Positions 10,301 to 22,574 of a stretch of 64,000 bases of DNA are shown piece by piece. The notes beneath the pieces are model-generated. The model saw only the letters and a list, made by a program, of their open reading frames with translations. It made no database searches and was not told the DNA's origin. Origin of the DNA: Dromaius novaehollandiae. Its lineage: Eukaryota; Chordata; Aves; Casuariiformes; Dromaiidae. The position numbers and the translations under genes are program-made. The stretch's first letter is position 1. Each line of letters opens with the position of its first letter. The stretch is taken from the NCBI RefSeq assembly GCF_036370855.1, contig NC_088117.1, positions 7,564,001-7,628,000 on the forward strand, given 5' to 3'.

Positions 10301-12758
10301 CGAGCCACGTGGCAGCTGGGCACAGACAGGTCTCCTGTCCAGGCTGTTGGCAAACAGGTACTGCGAAGCCCTGGAACTAAACAAAAGCTCCTTCACTTCT
10401 GTCCACAGAGGAAACTCTTCCCCTCGTAAAAGCCTTGCAGTGGATCAAGGAGCTGCTCAGCTCCTGGAGTGGAGGCAGCAGGGAGATAAGTAGGACTTGC
10501 AAGAGCTTTACCCTGGCTGCAGGCCCTTCCTTGTACTTTTGGTGTCAAAGGGACTTCATCAATTCAGAGAATTAAAAAACAAAACAAAAGATGTGCGTGC
10601 ACAAATCAGACTGCTGCAAATCCCTGTAACACCGGTGGGGCAAGGAATCGCTGGGAATTTCCCTTTTCCTCAGCCCTCGCTGTCTCTCCCTGAGCAGTTT
10701 CTCTAGGGCTCAGCCCCCTCTCCTGGTGCTCGGCACGCTTTGCTGCGTTAGTGTCCAGAGCCGCAGGCAGGACCAGGCTGCCCCGCACGAACACACAACA
10801 AGAGGCAGCCTGTCCCCCAGCGAGCTCGCGGTACAGCTGGAACCAAACGTACCACAATCAGCAGGCGTGACAAATAACGAGGAGAAGGGAGAAGGAAACT
10901 AAATAAGCACTAAGATGATCTTGGTTAATAAGAGGCTCATGATGTCCCTCCTGGTCCCCAGCCTTGCTAGGCTCAACAATTCCCTGCAGACATAGCAGCA
11001 AAAGTGATCAGACTTAACAAAAATGACAGGAGAAGTGCCGTTACTTCATAGCTTAGGGAGGTGCCACAGGCATCTGGAAAGAAAGTACAGAGGTGTCTAA
11101 AGGGAAAGCGGACCAGCAGGTGATGAAGTCTTCAACGCAAGGAGACGCAGCAGCAGACAGGGGAGAAAAACCTCCACATCTGTGGATTTTATCACAGCTA
11201 AGAGAGAAGGTGCCTACCAGTTACAGCAGCAAAGCAGAAGAGACAGACGCCAGTGCTTGAAATAGGCCTGGGCTCCTGTGGCTTTTGCGCTCTCGCCCTT
11301 AGACTTGCCTTAGGGCTCTTGCGATGGTTAAAATAAAATAAACAACCTTGGAGGATTAAAACTAACAACATGCCCATGCCCCTTTTAGGGCAGGGAGTGC
11401 ACGACACTCCCTTCGCAGAGCCCAAGCTACGTGCTGGGCAGGTGCCTCCCTCCCCACCACAAACCATGGATGCAGAGGCGGGTGGAGGGACGCACCGGAG
11501 GATGCGGTAACCTTCGGGATCGTGTTTCATCTTGTCTCGCAGGTTCGGCAGGACAAGGCAACCCGTTGTCTCCCCGAGGACCGCCACCATGTCTGAAAGG
11601 AGACCAGGCAGTGACCCAAGGGCAGCCAACAAACAGGCTCAGACGCATTTATTTTCGCAACACCCAGCTGTCCTCATCTGACAGGTGAGGAAATGAGGCA
11701 ACGCTTTGGCCAGGACCACGCAGGAAGCTTGTGGCAAAGAAAAGCGCCCAGGCTTAACACCAACCACGGATTGCCCGCCTCGGGGCTACACTGCTTGGCC
11801 TGACCCACAGGGACAGACGGGAGAGCAGGCACGAGGCGCTGCTTCCAGGCCTGGGAGAACAAGGAGCGGGATACGGCTGGTTGGCGTCACGGGCTCAGCA
11901 GGAGATGCTGAGGGGGTGCAGGGGCTGCAGCCTTCACCCCTCTCTTCCACAGCCTCCTGCCCTGGGGCAGGTCTTAGCCCTGCACCTTCCCCATCAGTAA
12001 ATGTCTCACCTGCCAGGAGGAGAAATAACCCCCCCAAGAAACTCCCGGCAGAGACACAGGGCAGGAGCATCTGGATGTGAGTAAGAAGATCCCAGGTGGA
12101 AAAAGCCACCCCAGCTCGGCTTACCGTGTCTGTAGGGGTCATAGAGAGCCATCGCCGCCGAGCCGGCGGCCAGCAGCACTTTCTGCAGCAGGCTGGTGGG
12201 GATGTGCCCGGGGTAGAGCCGGCAGCAGCCCTCCTGCTCCTCCGCGGCCCCGTCCTCGGCGGCCGCCCGGCGCCCCGCGTGCCTCGGCCGCACCGCGCCT
12301 GCGGAGAGGGCCCGGGGGCCGGGTGAGCGGGACCCACCGGCTCCAGGGTGAGGGGCTGAGAGGGCACCGATGGGGACGGCGGGCACCCAAAACTGGGGCG
12401 AGCGGAGGCCCTGGAGACTCCCTGGCAAGGGGGACGTAACCCAGGCGCTGGGAGGAGGATGGCGGGGGGCACCCAAAGGCGGGGGAGCGGTGGTCGCGCC
12501 CGCTCCAAGGTGACGGGAGGCCAGGCGGGCACGGGGGGCGGCGGGCACCCAAAATGGGGGCGAGCGGAGGCCCCGCGGGCTCCCCGGCGGGGGACACGTA
12601 ACCGGGCGCTGCGGGGGGGCGGCGGGCTCCCAACACCGGGGCGAGGGCCGCGACACTGAGGGCCGAGGGGGAGGCGGCGGCGCCCGGGGGCACTTGCCTG
12701 GGGAGCCCGCGGCCGCCCGCAGCAGCGAGGCCGCCGCCCGCCGCAGCCGCGCCACCAT
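7358..12758 (-). CDS. COQ4: COQ4, coenzyme Q biosynthesis protein
   Basis: Mitochondrial matrix protein on the inner membrane, needed for ubiquinone synthesis. It organises the COQ complex and has been linked to oxidative decarboxylation of the ring C1 carbon. Seven minus-strand exons: 12758-12698, 12298-12125, 11592-11496, 9825-9723, 9372-9243, 8253-8160, 7520-7358, giving 273 aa (human about 265). Frame is kept at every junction. The family metal motif HDxxH-x11-E is intact: H174, D175, H178, E190 within [15 protein letters not shown]. Other conserved blocks are [28 protein letters not shown] and [13 protein letters not shown]. The N-terminus is Arg/Ala-rich, as expected of a mitochondrial presequence. 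Intron 1 uses a GC donor (CAG|GCAAGT), required by the frame. Head-to-head with TRUB2. Confidence 0.96.
7655..7730. repeat. Possible degenerate MIR fragment
   Basis: GGGGAAACTGAGCACAGAAGG followed by GGTCACA resembles the MIR segment with the same order of words (gaggaaactgagg...aggtcacac). Short and weak; in the intron before COQ4 exon 7. Confidence 0.2.
11669..11765 (+). repeat. MIR-like SINE fragment
   Basis: The segment TCTGACAGGTGAGGAAATGAGG, then GGCCAGGACCACGCAGG, follows the order of the MIR core (tttacagatgaggaaactgaggc...ggtcacacagc). An ancient degenerate SINE between COQ4 exons 2 and 3. Confidence 0.45.
12378..12655. repeat. Minisatellite, four ~80-bp copies in COQ4 intron 1
   Basis: A G-rich unit beginning GGCGGGCACCCAAAACTGGG recurs at about 12378, 12462, 12540 and 12621 (spacings 84, 78 and 81 bp). 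Copies 1 and 3 are closest to each other, as are 2 and 4, suggesting a higher-order unit of about 162 bp. It lies wholly inside the GC-AG intron and has no coding role. Confidence 0.7.
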
Positions 12759-12799
12759 CGCGCCGGAAGCGCCGGGGCCGCGCGGGGCGGGGCGGGGTG
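12759..12799. promoter_or_regulatory. Bidirectional COQ4/TRUB2 promoter core
   Basis: Only 41 bp separate the COQ4 ATG (minus, 12758) from the TRUB2 ATG (plus, 12800). This gap holds an ETS/GABPA-type CCGGAAG (12763-12769) and overlapping GC boxes GGGGCGGGGCGGGG (12784-12797). There is no TATA box. The 5' ends of the two transcripts must be extremely short or overlap. It sits in a CpG island of about 12.1-13.3 kb. Confidence 0.85.
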
Positions 12800-15700
12800 A
12801 TGGCGGCGGCGGCGGCGCGGGGGGTCCCGGCCGGGCTCTTCGCCGTGTACAAGCCGCCGGGGGTGGCGTGGGACCGCGTGCGCGGCGCCGTGGAGACGCG
12901 GCTGCTGCGCGGTGAGCGGGGCCGCGGGGCGGTGGCGGCGGGGGGGGCGATGGCGGCGCTGCCTCACGGTGATGGCGGCCCTGCCTCACCCCCCCCCCCC
13001 CCCCGCTCTCCCCGTCCCGCAGAGCTGAACGCGGCGGCTCGGCGGCCCCCGCGGCTCCACGTCCGCTTCCTGCCGGAGGGCGGCGGCGCCTCCCCGGGGC
13101 TGGTGGCCGCCCGCGTGCCGGTGCTGGCCGAGCACCGCCTCGGTAAGAGCCGCCGGGGCTGGGGGGGCGGGCGGGCAGGCCTTGAGCCAGGCCCCGACCC
13201 CCCCTGCCCTCCCCCGCAGTCGCAGGCCCGCGGTTCCGGCGGCTGAGGATGGGCGCGGGGCACCGGCTGGACGTGAAGGCCTCGGGCGTGTTGGGTAGGT
13301 CCTTGCGGAGCGGCGGGGCCTTGTGGTCCCCAGGGGCAAAGTCCCGGAGAAATCCCTCGTGGCGGCTCCCTATAGCCTCAGTGGCAGGCAGCAGCGCAGG
13401 GGCTGGTGGCATCCCTCACCCGGGACCTCTAAGCCAGACATTTGCCCCCGTCCGTGGTGGGAGGGGGACAGAGAAGCGCCGCAGCGCCGCGTCCACATCT
13501 GTGACTTTCAGCGGTTCCCTCCGTCTCTTGTGTTTCAGTGCTTGGCATCGGCCACGGGAACAAGCTGCTCACCGATCTGTACAACTGCCACCTGACCAAG
13601 GTACGTGAGGGCCCCGAGCAGGCTCCCAAGGCCTGCGGGCCACGTCCCGCTTGATTCCCGCCTCGCTGCCCCAAACTGGCCCTGACAGAAACAGCAGCAG
13701 CAAAGAGGAGGTAAACGTGAGTTACTAACGTGCGTGGCACGGACAAACACTGAGAATGAGTGATAATAAATACTCCTTTGGAGGCTGGGGAGTTTGCTTT
13801 CTATGCAGCTCTGCTACATCTTAAAAATCCTCAGATGAGACCAGAGGAACCTCAAGGAACTGCTTGCAGGAGGAAGAGGTGGTGTTGCTGTCACAGAGTT
13901 GACTGTGACTCTAGTTGTGGGCCTCAAGCCCACCAGTACTTTTGAGAGCTTTTCTGGGTCCGGTGTTTCATCCTTCATGTGAGCATCTAGACCCAGCCCT
14001 ATGTCCAAAGTATACTGCTTTCTCTTAGTGCAGCCTCATCATAGCCTGCGTTTTCCAGCAGCTGCACAGTAGAATGTGCAATTGCTGGCAGTCTTTCTTC
14101 CATAAATTGCACTCTTTCTTCTTCTTGAAGGTTTACACTGTTGGTGGGCTGTTTGGTAAGGCCACGGATGACTTCTCAGATACAGGGAAGCTAGTAGAGA
14201 AGACAACATTTGGTAAGAAACTGAACTGGTGTGTTTAAAAAAAACCCAGAACACGAAACAAATAGCAGTCCAACTAGAAACACAGCATTTAATCAGGTAA
14301 CATGTACAACCATAAAAGGTATGCCTTAAACACTTTCTAATCTTCCTTCATGCGTGCAGCCCTGTTAGTCCGTCTGTGCTAAATACAACTGCAGTACACA
14401 AAGCCAATGCGAGTCCTGATTACAGCGGTTGCTACTGGAATGGGTGGGACCCGGATCTCCCTGTAAACCATATCTAGAGATAGTGGTTATAAGCTTTCAT
14501 TGAGTTAAACAAACATCTAATAGGAGAAACTGGAGCCGACATCTCCAACTCAAAAAAAAAAAAAAGATTCTTCTGTAGTCCTGGGCTATGCTACTTTGTG
14601 CATTGGCATGATACAGTGAGTAGAAATGACTCCTCTATTGAAACCACCTTTCAGAGGTTCTCATCAGCCTATTTAGATGCAACTGCCTGCCAAAGAGATA
14701 GTAATAGCCTGACTGCACATTTTAGGCTTCTGTCTCTTTCCAATTTCTGGATGGGTAACTGAGAATTTGTTTCTACCTTAATATTTGCAGATCATATCAC
14801 AAGGGAAAAGCTGGAACGGATTCTCGCTGTCATTCAAGGAACAAATCATAAGGCCCTATTGATGTATGTATCCAATCGGGAAATACACCTGACCTGACCT
14901 GACCGTTCTTTGCTAATCTTTAAAACCAATGAGATGATTTTATGTGCCATAAGCAGAGTATTTAAAGGTTGAAGTCCTAGACAGGAACACAGAGAAGTTA
15001 CTTTAAGTGCTCTGTACTCTGGTGAAAAGCTGCCATTAAAAAGTCTCTTTATTGTATTCTGAACTCTCCAGTTATATTTGGAGCTATTAGCTACGTTAGG
15101 ACCTACAAAAATTTTTTTGTAGACATGACCAAGTACCTCCCTTCCAAACTCTGCTATCCTACTGCCTTATCTTACATGTAATATAGCATTAAAATGTGTG
15201 CAAAACACAACACAGAGACAGTTTTAAGAATAAAAATTGCAGCTCTGCTTTACTGTGAGAGGAGATATTTTGAATCTAATTGGAGAAGTGTACTATATGT
15301 CTGCTTTGCTCCTTTTTTTTCTTTTTCCAGGCATTCTAACATTGATATGAAAACTCAAGAGGCGTATGAGCTGGCTGTCAAAGGGTTAATTCGCCCCATG
15401 GTAAAAAGCCCTCCGATAATCACAATAATTCGATGCCTCCAGTTTTCTCTTCCAGAATTCCAGCTAGGTAGGACTGGTGCAACATGTACAAGGGAAGTCT
15501 TTGAGTTCTTACTATGACAAATTAGTTGATAAACTTCAGTTTCTTGTTAGTGACATAAGCAAAATGATTAGGTGGTAACTGTGGAGGAAAATTCTTCCTT
15601 ATCTCAATATTTTAATATAATGTTCAGGGCTTAGGCTTGGCTTGCTTTTCTGGAGTCTATCTCCTACTCCTCACAGATTATTTGACTTATTAAATGAGGT

Positions 15701-16264
15701 ACCTGTTTTTATCCACTTTGAAATACTTAAATCTCTGTATTGCTGTCCTGTATCTATGGGTTTGTTTTCTAAAATATTCACTTTTGGTTGGACATTCTGC
15801 AGTGCTCCAGAAAATCAGGACTTACCTGTGCTGTATCTTAAATAGTCCTTAAGTAGTGCTGAAAGGACTAGTTCAGTAGTACTGTGTCCTGTAAGTGATG
15901 TCTGGATTTACAGACAAGGTCTGGGTTTGTGTGAATGCTTTGCTGCTTCTGAAGGAATCTCTCTGTCCTTCTAGAAATCCATTGTATGCACGAGACTCAG
16001 CAGTACCTCCGAAAAATAGTTCACGAGATTGGTCTGGAGCTGAAGTCATCTGCAGTGTGCACACAAGTGCGAAGAATCCGTGATGGCATTTTCACACTGG
16101 ATGATGCTCTCCTGAGAACACACTGGGACCTGCAGAGTATCCAGAATGCAATTTGGGACTGTCGGCTTAAAGTGAAAACAGAGATAGAGAAAACGCTAGG
16201 CCCTCAAGATAAAAGTGTTCTTCGTAAGACGGACACTGAGATGGCCCAGGCTGTGGACAGCTGA
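12800..16264 (+). CDS. TRUB2: TRUB2, mitochondrial RNA pseudouridine synthase
   Basis: TruB-family pseudouridine synthase found in mitochondrial RNA granules, where it modifies mitochondrial mRNAs and supports mitoribosome function and respiration. Eight exons: 12800-12911, 13023-13142, 13220-13294, 13539-13600, 14131-14212, 14791-14863, 15331-15467, 15975-16264, giving 316 aa (human 331). All introns are GT-AG and frame is kept. Family motifs: [11 protein letters not shown] near the N-terminus; the catalytic-loop motif [12 protein letters not shown] with the nucleophile Asp at residue 95; FGKATDDF; and [20 protein letters not shown] in the C-terminal domain. The start is the first ATG, 41 bp from the divergent COQ4 start. 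Intron 1 holds a C16 tract (12989-13004) and a 22-bp tandem duplication just before it. Confidence 0.97.
14335..14560. repeat. Possible degenerate interspersed repeat (hAT-like?)
   Basis: GCAGCCCTGTTAGTCCGTCTG at about 14357, followed later by ATAAGCTTTCATTGAG and an A13-14 tract, resembles an old repeat common in turtles and crocodilians (agccgtgttagtctgta...ataagctttcgtgag). Heavily decayed; the identification is tentative. Confidence 0.25.
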
Positions 16265-16852
16265 GTGCACGCTATGGAGGGAACATCCACGAGCGATCTC
16301 TGTAACACAATAACGCAGCTACATGCTGACAGAATGATGGACAGCAGAAGGAAAGAGGTTAATTGCAGTTCACTTCCACCCCTTCCTTGAGATGACTTTA
16401 ATCAGAGGCATTTTTTTTCATTGACAGGCTGTAAAATTTTTTTTAAAGCATTGCAAACAATTCATTAACAGGAGTTGCTGTGCCAACATTCCTGTTGACT
16501 TTGGAAACAGCAGGTTGCTAAGGGATATAAAAACCCATCTCCAAATTTTTTAGCAGCAGGAAATAGTGTCTTACAGAGCTGTATTCCCTTTACTGCACAG
16601 AGTTGTTTGTTCCTTGCAACTAGCAGCATAACTTAAGTGCTGCATGAATTTTCCCTGTGTTTTTGTAGCACAGTATTTTATATGTTAGCCTTGCTTTCAG
16701 ACACGTGAGGGTTCAAAATCGATCAATATAAAAGAGGAATGTGCAGGCGAAAAAACAGCTTACATGAACAACCAGGGGAAACGGTTATACCAACGTAGGC
16801 AGGGGGAAGAGGCTTGTGGTAGGGAACTGATGCATAAGATACAAACACAAGA

Positions 16853-16858
16853 AATAAA
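16853..16858 (+). terminator. TRUB2: Candidate TRUB2 poly(A) signal (AATAAA)
   Basis: First AATAAA after the TRUB2 stop codon, implying a 3' UTR of about 0.6 kb (16265 to about 16880). A 3' end further on cannot be excluded. Confidence 0.5.
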
Positions 16859-16884
16859 AGCAACTAAAACTGACATAAGGGGAA

Positions 16885-18940
16885 AAAGGCTCTTTCTTGG
16901 CTCAGTGCTTATAGAAGGATATATTGACTCAAGAGCACATGCTGCCTCTTTGATTTTGTTTTTTCGCTGAGGAACCAAAGTTGATCAGGGGTATATGGTG
17001 TCCTCCCCTTTAGCAGCTGCATGCAGACATTGTCTGTGAGTTCTACCCTTCAGCAAAACCCTGTGATACAGTCTGTTCTCTATTCGCTTCTTATACATGG
17101 ATCAGACTTAACAGGGTTAACATACTCTTTCTAAATCTAAATTAAATTCTGAAGGTATACTTGCTATTATTACACTCTATTTTTCCAGCTATATATTTTA
17201 CCTAGAGAGCTTGGAGATCTATTTGTAATATATAGAGAACTCATAGCAGTAAGAAGAGATTTGACCAATCCTCTTCTGAATTTGGGCAAAGGCAAGCATA
17301 TTTTTTCCTCCAGAGCCATTAAGGTACAAGAAGTGACTCTGGGACAAGCAGTAAGGGGGCCTGTGAGGAAGGAATCACCTTAAGTGGTAGGTTCCAGTCC
17401 TGTCCTGAAGGATGTCAAAAGTCATTAACTTCAGCCCTGGAATCCTTCATTTGTTCCAGGTCTCCTTGCGCCGTAGGTAAAGAGCAGCCAAAGCAGCAGT
17501 GGAGCATGGCTGCCGCCACGTGGCATGTTATCGTGCCAACTACAGAGCCACAGAGACCTGCCAAGGGCAGTTTGCTCTTACTTCAGCTGGCTGGTTTTCT
17601 GTGCACTCATTCTCTATGGACAAGGGACCAAGATCAGGGCACCTTCCATGGACAGTTGTCTGGTGCTAACCGGAGTATGAACCAGTCATTGCAGAAGCCC
17701 AAGATAAGAGCTGTGCAGAAAACTTTCATGGATACAGCTGCAAATTTTAACCCTACTGTTCCTACAAAAACAGGAAGAAAATAGACTGCAGTCCTTTCCT
17801 TAGCTTCCAACACCTTAAGTAACTTTGGTAGTGGAAAATGTTTCCCACGATATGGCTCACACCAAACACAAAATGAAGGACTTTCTGTATATACTTCTCC
17901 TTGCAAAAAAACCATTTTCAGTTGCTTGTGCTATTGCCAAGTTAATATTTTTTTTTTTTGGAATGTTCCAGGCTAAACTAACTCTCCTGCATAAAAAATA
18001 CCAGCCAAAACAGCAATGTGGGTTTTGAGAACAAAGCTGGCCATTTCTCACTTTTAGCATTCTTGTGATTTTTTTTTTCCTCCTTAAAGCTACTCCAAAA
18101 AACACAGCTTTCTGGACTTGGCAAGAGGCAATTATAATGGGAAGGGTATACCTGTAACCATCCCCATGAGTCCATTCTTACATTGCTACAGTAAACTCAG
18201 AGAAGTGCAGCTGCTCATCAGCAGAGGCTTGCCTGGATGTATTACAGAATGGGCAAACTTTGTCTCCCTGCTTTAGACCCCCTCCCCAGCACTTTTGTGA
18301 CAAAACACCTTATTTACTAGTGATGCTTCTGTGCCATGCCCAGAACTGAGAGCGCAAAAGTAATTCTCTGTTCTTAGCAGCAGCCTTTACGACTCTTTTC
18401 CAATCTCCAAGCACTACAAAGACAGATTAATTTGATTTGAATTTGGACATAAAAGCAGACTGCAACACAGGCCTGATGGGAGACAAGGGGGAAACTTACT
18501 TGACAGGAAGGTTTTAGAAGCAGGAATGGCCAGAAGGGCATCAAGCTTGAGTGAAGGAGGGACGACAGACCTGCAGTCATTACAGCACTTCATCATACAG
18601 AGCTGCACAAAGTAGCCAAATTTAGGTTGTACAGTCACCCTCAGTCCTAACACCTGACACTGAAACATTAACGCTCTCAACATAGTTTTGTGTATAGAAC
18701 AGCACTCACTTTCAGTGACTCTGCACTTAGAAATAGGCAAAAGTAATTCTCCACCAACCCATTACTTATATCAGTACTGCTACAGTGTCTCCATTAAGAG
18801 TCCTCAGAAAAACATCTGAATAATAGATGTTACAGTTGTCTCAGAATATAGTTTAAGAATTTGTTCCCAGGTTCTTTTATTGTTTCATTGGCTCATACAG
18901 GGAATTGCTGAGAAAGGTGATAGCTGCCTTATTCAGACTG
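16885..18940. other. Spacer between convergent TRUB2 and SWI5
   Basis: Tail-to-tail intergenic stretch. Open frames here (for example 17506-17784) have no recognisable domain or splice context. Nothing else identified. Confidence 0.5.
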
Positions 18941-18970
18941 GACAATTTAATACAATGTCACATTTTGCTG

Positions 18971-18976
18971 TTTATT
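18971..18976 (-). terminator. SWI5: Candidate SWI5 poly(A) signal (AATAAA)
   Basis: AATAAA on the minus strand (AGTAAATAAACAGC), about 630 bp after the SWI5 stop; another minus-strand AATAAA lies at about 18877. The 3' UTR would span 19606 to about 18950. Confidence 0.45.
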
Positions 18977-19606
18977 TACTACAGAAATGATGCAAAACAT
19001 CTACATACCAGATCAGTGAGGTACAAAAATGCAAAGAACCCAAACTTCCCAAATTTGGTCATTCCAAAAAAAAACAAAAAAACCCCCACCAACAACAAAA
19101 AAACCCACCCACACATTTCAACCTTCTTCCCTCCCTACTTCCCTGGGATTTTCTTTTCTTTTCAAGCAGCTATTACATTGTATATTCTTCTACCCTCACC
19201 TCCTCTATCCATTCATTAAAAGCTGCTTCCACCTGCAGATTAGCACTCCCAAATAGCTTCATGATGTTGTAAAGAAGCAAAAGCTCAGTAGGAAGGGACT
19301 CAACATAAACCTTGAATTATAACCCTTCCTATGGAAAAAAAGAAGGGTTGATCAGGAAGTAGACAAACTGAGATTATACAAAATACCACATCCTCAACAT
19401 CCGTTTTCCACAAACAGGAAACTGATGATAACTTTCATGTTCCAAAGCTTCTTAGAAAAAAAAAGAAAGGCTGTTAACATACTCTCTCTTGAAAGTCTAC
19501 ACACTTCCAAGACCTTCTTTTATCAATTTTAAATAGGTATGACACCAAAACCCAATGGCCCACTAATAGGCATCTTGGCAGGACACTGTGGTCTTCAGAT
19601 TCAATA

Positions 19607-22533
19607 CTAGTCACTAAGCTCCAGATCATATTCAGGGTATAGCTGCTTTGTGGTAACCCCTCGAATAACAGCTAGAAAAGAAAGAAACACCATTACTTCC
19701 ATTAAATGAAGAGTAGGTTAGTCACAAAGGTTGCATTTTGCTTCCATTAACCCCTAACTATCCTAGAATCTCCCATAGCTAAGAAACCAGTAAAAAATTT
19801 TGTAGCTATGCCTCCTGCTTGCCCCATTTTTTTTAAACATGTGACGAACTGACAAAACAAATTAGTAACATATATCAAATTTTGATAAGCCATAACATTA
19901 TAAATCACCTGCAAGTGGCAATTATTTTGTACGCTGCTCAGGATATGTCCAGTTCCAAAAAGATTCCAAAGAAATAACAACAGAATTATTTGTGCTTACA
20001 CAAGTGATTTAGTAAGCCTAGAACTGAAGAATCTTTAAAATAAGCTATGCCTTCACAGTGTAGCAGCTTCTCTCTTTCTATCTAGACGAAAAAATTTTCT
20101 AAGAAGCTGTTCAACAGCATTTCCTTCCTTACCCAGCTTGCCTAACAGCATCTGTCCAGCATCTTTAATATCATTATACTCATGGAGTAGAGAGATATGT
20201 TTCTCCAGTTCTTCCAGACTGTAGCCTCTGTAACAACAAATCCAGGAAGGTTAAAAGAATGACACAGAGTAACCGCTGCTGCTGCTATATTGTGAGTGAT
20301 GCTGCTATCGAACGAACGTAGCAAAGATATGTGAGATATCAGAACTGGCCATACCAAAACCAGAGTCTGAAAGCAGAAGGTACAGTTGTTGAAAGTTATA
20401 AACATGAAAACTACAAAAGAGTAGAGCCTCATTCTGATTTTTTTTCTATATCAAAACTTCTCAAACAAAATCCAACATAATTCTCAGAATCAAGGAGAAA
20501 TGAGTAAGCTGGGGTGATGAAAGAAGGGCTGTTTGTCCTTGAGGGTTTTTTTTTTTAAAAAACAAAACCAAAAGACAGCCAAACAAACAAAAACGCCCCA
20601 GCTTTTAGAATTGACTCCATTGCTCTACAATTTCCCTAATCCATTTCAGGCACTATGCACATTATCTGAGAAGATACCACTCACTACATATAAGCCACAG
20701 AGATTCCTCTGCTTACAAAAAAAAATTTTCCTCAAACCAGTCTGTAAAAATCCCGAAATAATAATGTGTCACAAGGAATCACACTAAAACAGCCTAACTA
20801 TCCTTTACGTGGCATCCATCATGCCAAAATGTTCTGCAGGCCATTTGTTTGTCAGGAAAACACACCTGTTCTTGAACAGAAAGGTCAATACTTCAAACCA
20901 GTCATCTCAATCACAGAACAAATGAACATCACATTCACATGGAACAAGGAAACCAGCTTAATCTTGGACTAAATTTGGCAGGTTGTAAGTCATGATCTGC
21001 ATTGTGAACCCCATATGAACAAGCACTTCTGGTAACATGTCATGTAGCATCCCAATGGTTAAAATTATTCATTCCCAATTTACAGCAACATCTTAGGTTA
21101 CATTAAAAGTATTCTTATCCTAGTTCTAATTAAAACTTTTTTTGCTTTACCAAATAAATGGTAAAGAGAATTCCCTGTTGTCTTTAACTGGTCCCATAAT
21201 TCAAACAATACTGTAATGAGCATTATATAACAATATGATAGAACAATCATTGTAACAGGTCAGCTCTTAGTTCTAACTCCTGGACCATGTTTGCTTTTAA
21301 AAGCAAAAATACTGAGGCCTCACGCTGAACACTGCGCTTGCCAAGAACATACTCAGACAAGAATTGTGCAATTTCCTGGTCTAGAGCGAGGTCTTTCCGT
21401 TTCAGCTCTTCGATTTCATACTGCAGGGCTTCTTCACTGGCTCCATCAGGTTGGCAGGACCTTGGAGATGGGATCTGTAGAGCACAGAACACATTTAACA
21501 TTCCACTAGTTCAGCACGGGATAAGATGCTGCTGTGCCAGAGGGAACTGATCAAAGATATACTGAGTGTCACTGGGTAAGTAAAGGAAGAAAAAAGGGGG
21601 AGGGGGCTCAAACAAAGTATTTCTCAATATATTTAATGTCAGCCTGCTCTGTTTAATTTATAACATACTTTATTCTACAGAATTTTGTACATTTACAGTG
21701 TTAAGTGAAAGATTACAATCTGGCTTTTCAAACAAGCTCCCAGGACGCTGCACTGTTGCACACTGACACAACCCCAGGCTGCCAGTTACTCAAGAAATGC
21801 CGTTGAGCAGTTCGGATGTCAATTTACCCTGACAAAGCACTAAGGCAACAAACAATTTCACTCTCCAGGAAAAACAGTTACCGCTGTGCCAATCTGACTC
21901 ATCATAAACACTGGGACCAACTGTTGCTTCAGCTGAGAGACCAAGGATGAAAACAGGCCATGGGAACCGAATTACCACCGCAGAAGGCATCTCTCCGGGG
22001 CAGATGTGAAGCCACACAGACATGACAACAGGCAGGAAGGCTGCTGTGCTGCCCACGGAGCCGAGGGAGGGCCCCGCGTCCGGCTGGGGAGAAGACCCCG
22101 TGCAAGGGGAAGCAGCTCCCCGCCTGACCCCGCTCCCCAGGGCGGGGAAAGGCCTCGTGAGGAGGTGGGAGGCCTCTGAGGGGAGGCCACCGCGGAGGGG
22201 ACGCCGCGCTTCCCCCCGCGCAGCAGGACGGGGACTCACCGGCGACTTGAAGCCGGCATTGCCGCTCCGCCGGGCGCCACCGGGGGTCCTGGGCAAAGCA
22301 GAGGGAGGCGCCGCGTCAGTGGTGGGGCACCACGGGCGGCCGCGCCGGGCCGGGCCGCCTCAGCGGGGCCTCGGGGCCACCGCCCGGCGCGGCGAGGGCC
22401 CGGCAGGGGAGAGGGGGCCCGAGAGGCGGGCAGGGCCGGGAACCAGCTCCTACCTCCTCAGCAGAGGCCGCGGCGGCGGGCGGTTCCCGCTGCGCCCCTC
22501 GCCCGGCGGCGACCCCGGCGGCGGCTCCGCCAG
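19607..22533 (-). CDS. SWI5: SWI5, recombination repair protein
   Basis: Small nuclear coiled-coil protein that pairs with SFR1 (MEI5) and stimulates RAD51 strand exchange in homologous recombination. Minus-strand exons: ?-22454, 22288-22240, 21474-21353, 20227-20133, 19671-19607. All junctions keep frame. The conserved C-terminal domain is clear: YEIEELKRKDLALDQEIAQF (first helix), then SLLHEYNDIKDAGQMLLGKL, then AVIRGVTTKQLYPEYDLELS. The N-terminal part is Pro/Arg-rich and disordered, with GNAGFKSP. The start is unresolved: no ATG is in frame from exon 1 to the last helix, and the first-exon frame stays open to about 22830 without an ATG. I set the start at a CTG (22533-22531) in good context (GCG before, G after), giving 136 aa; this is inference. 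An unseen upstream exon is the alternative. Confidence 0.88.
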
Positions 22534-22574
22534 CGCGGCCGCCTCACGCCAGCACCACGCGGGCCGCGCCGCGA

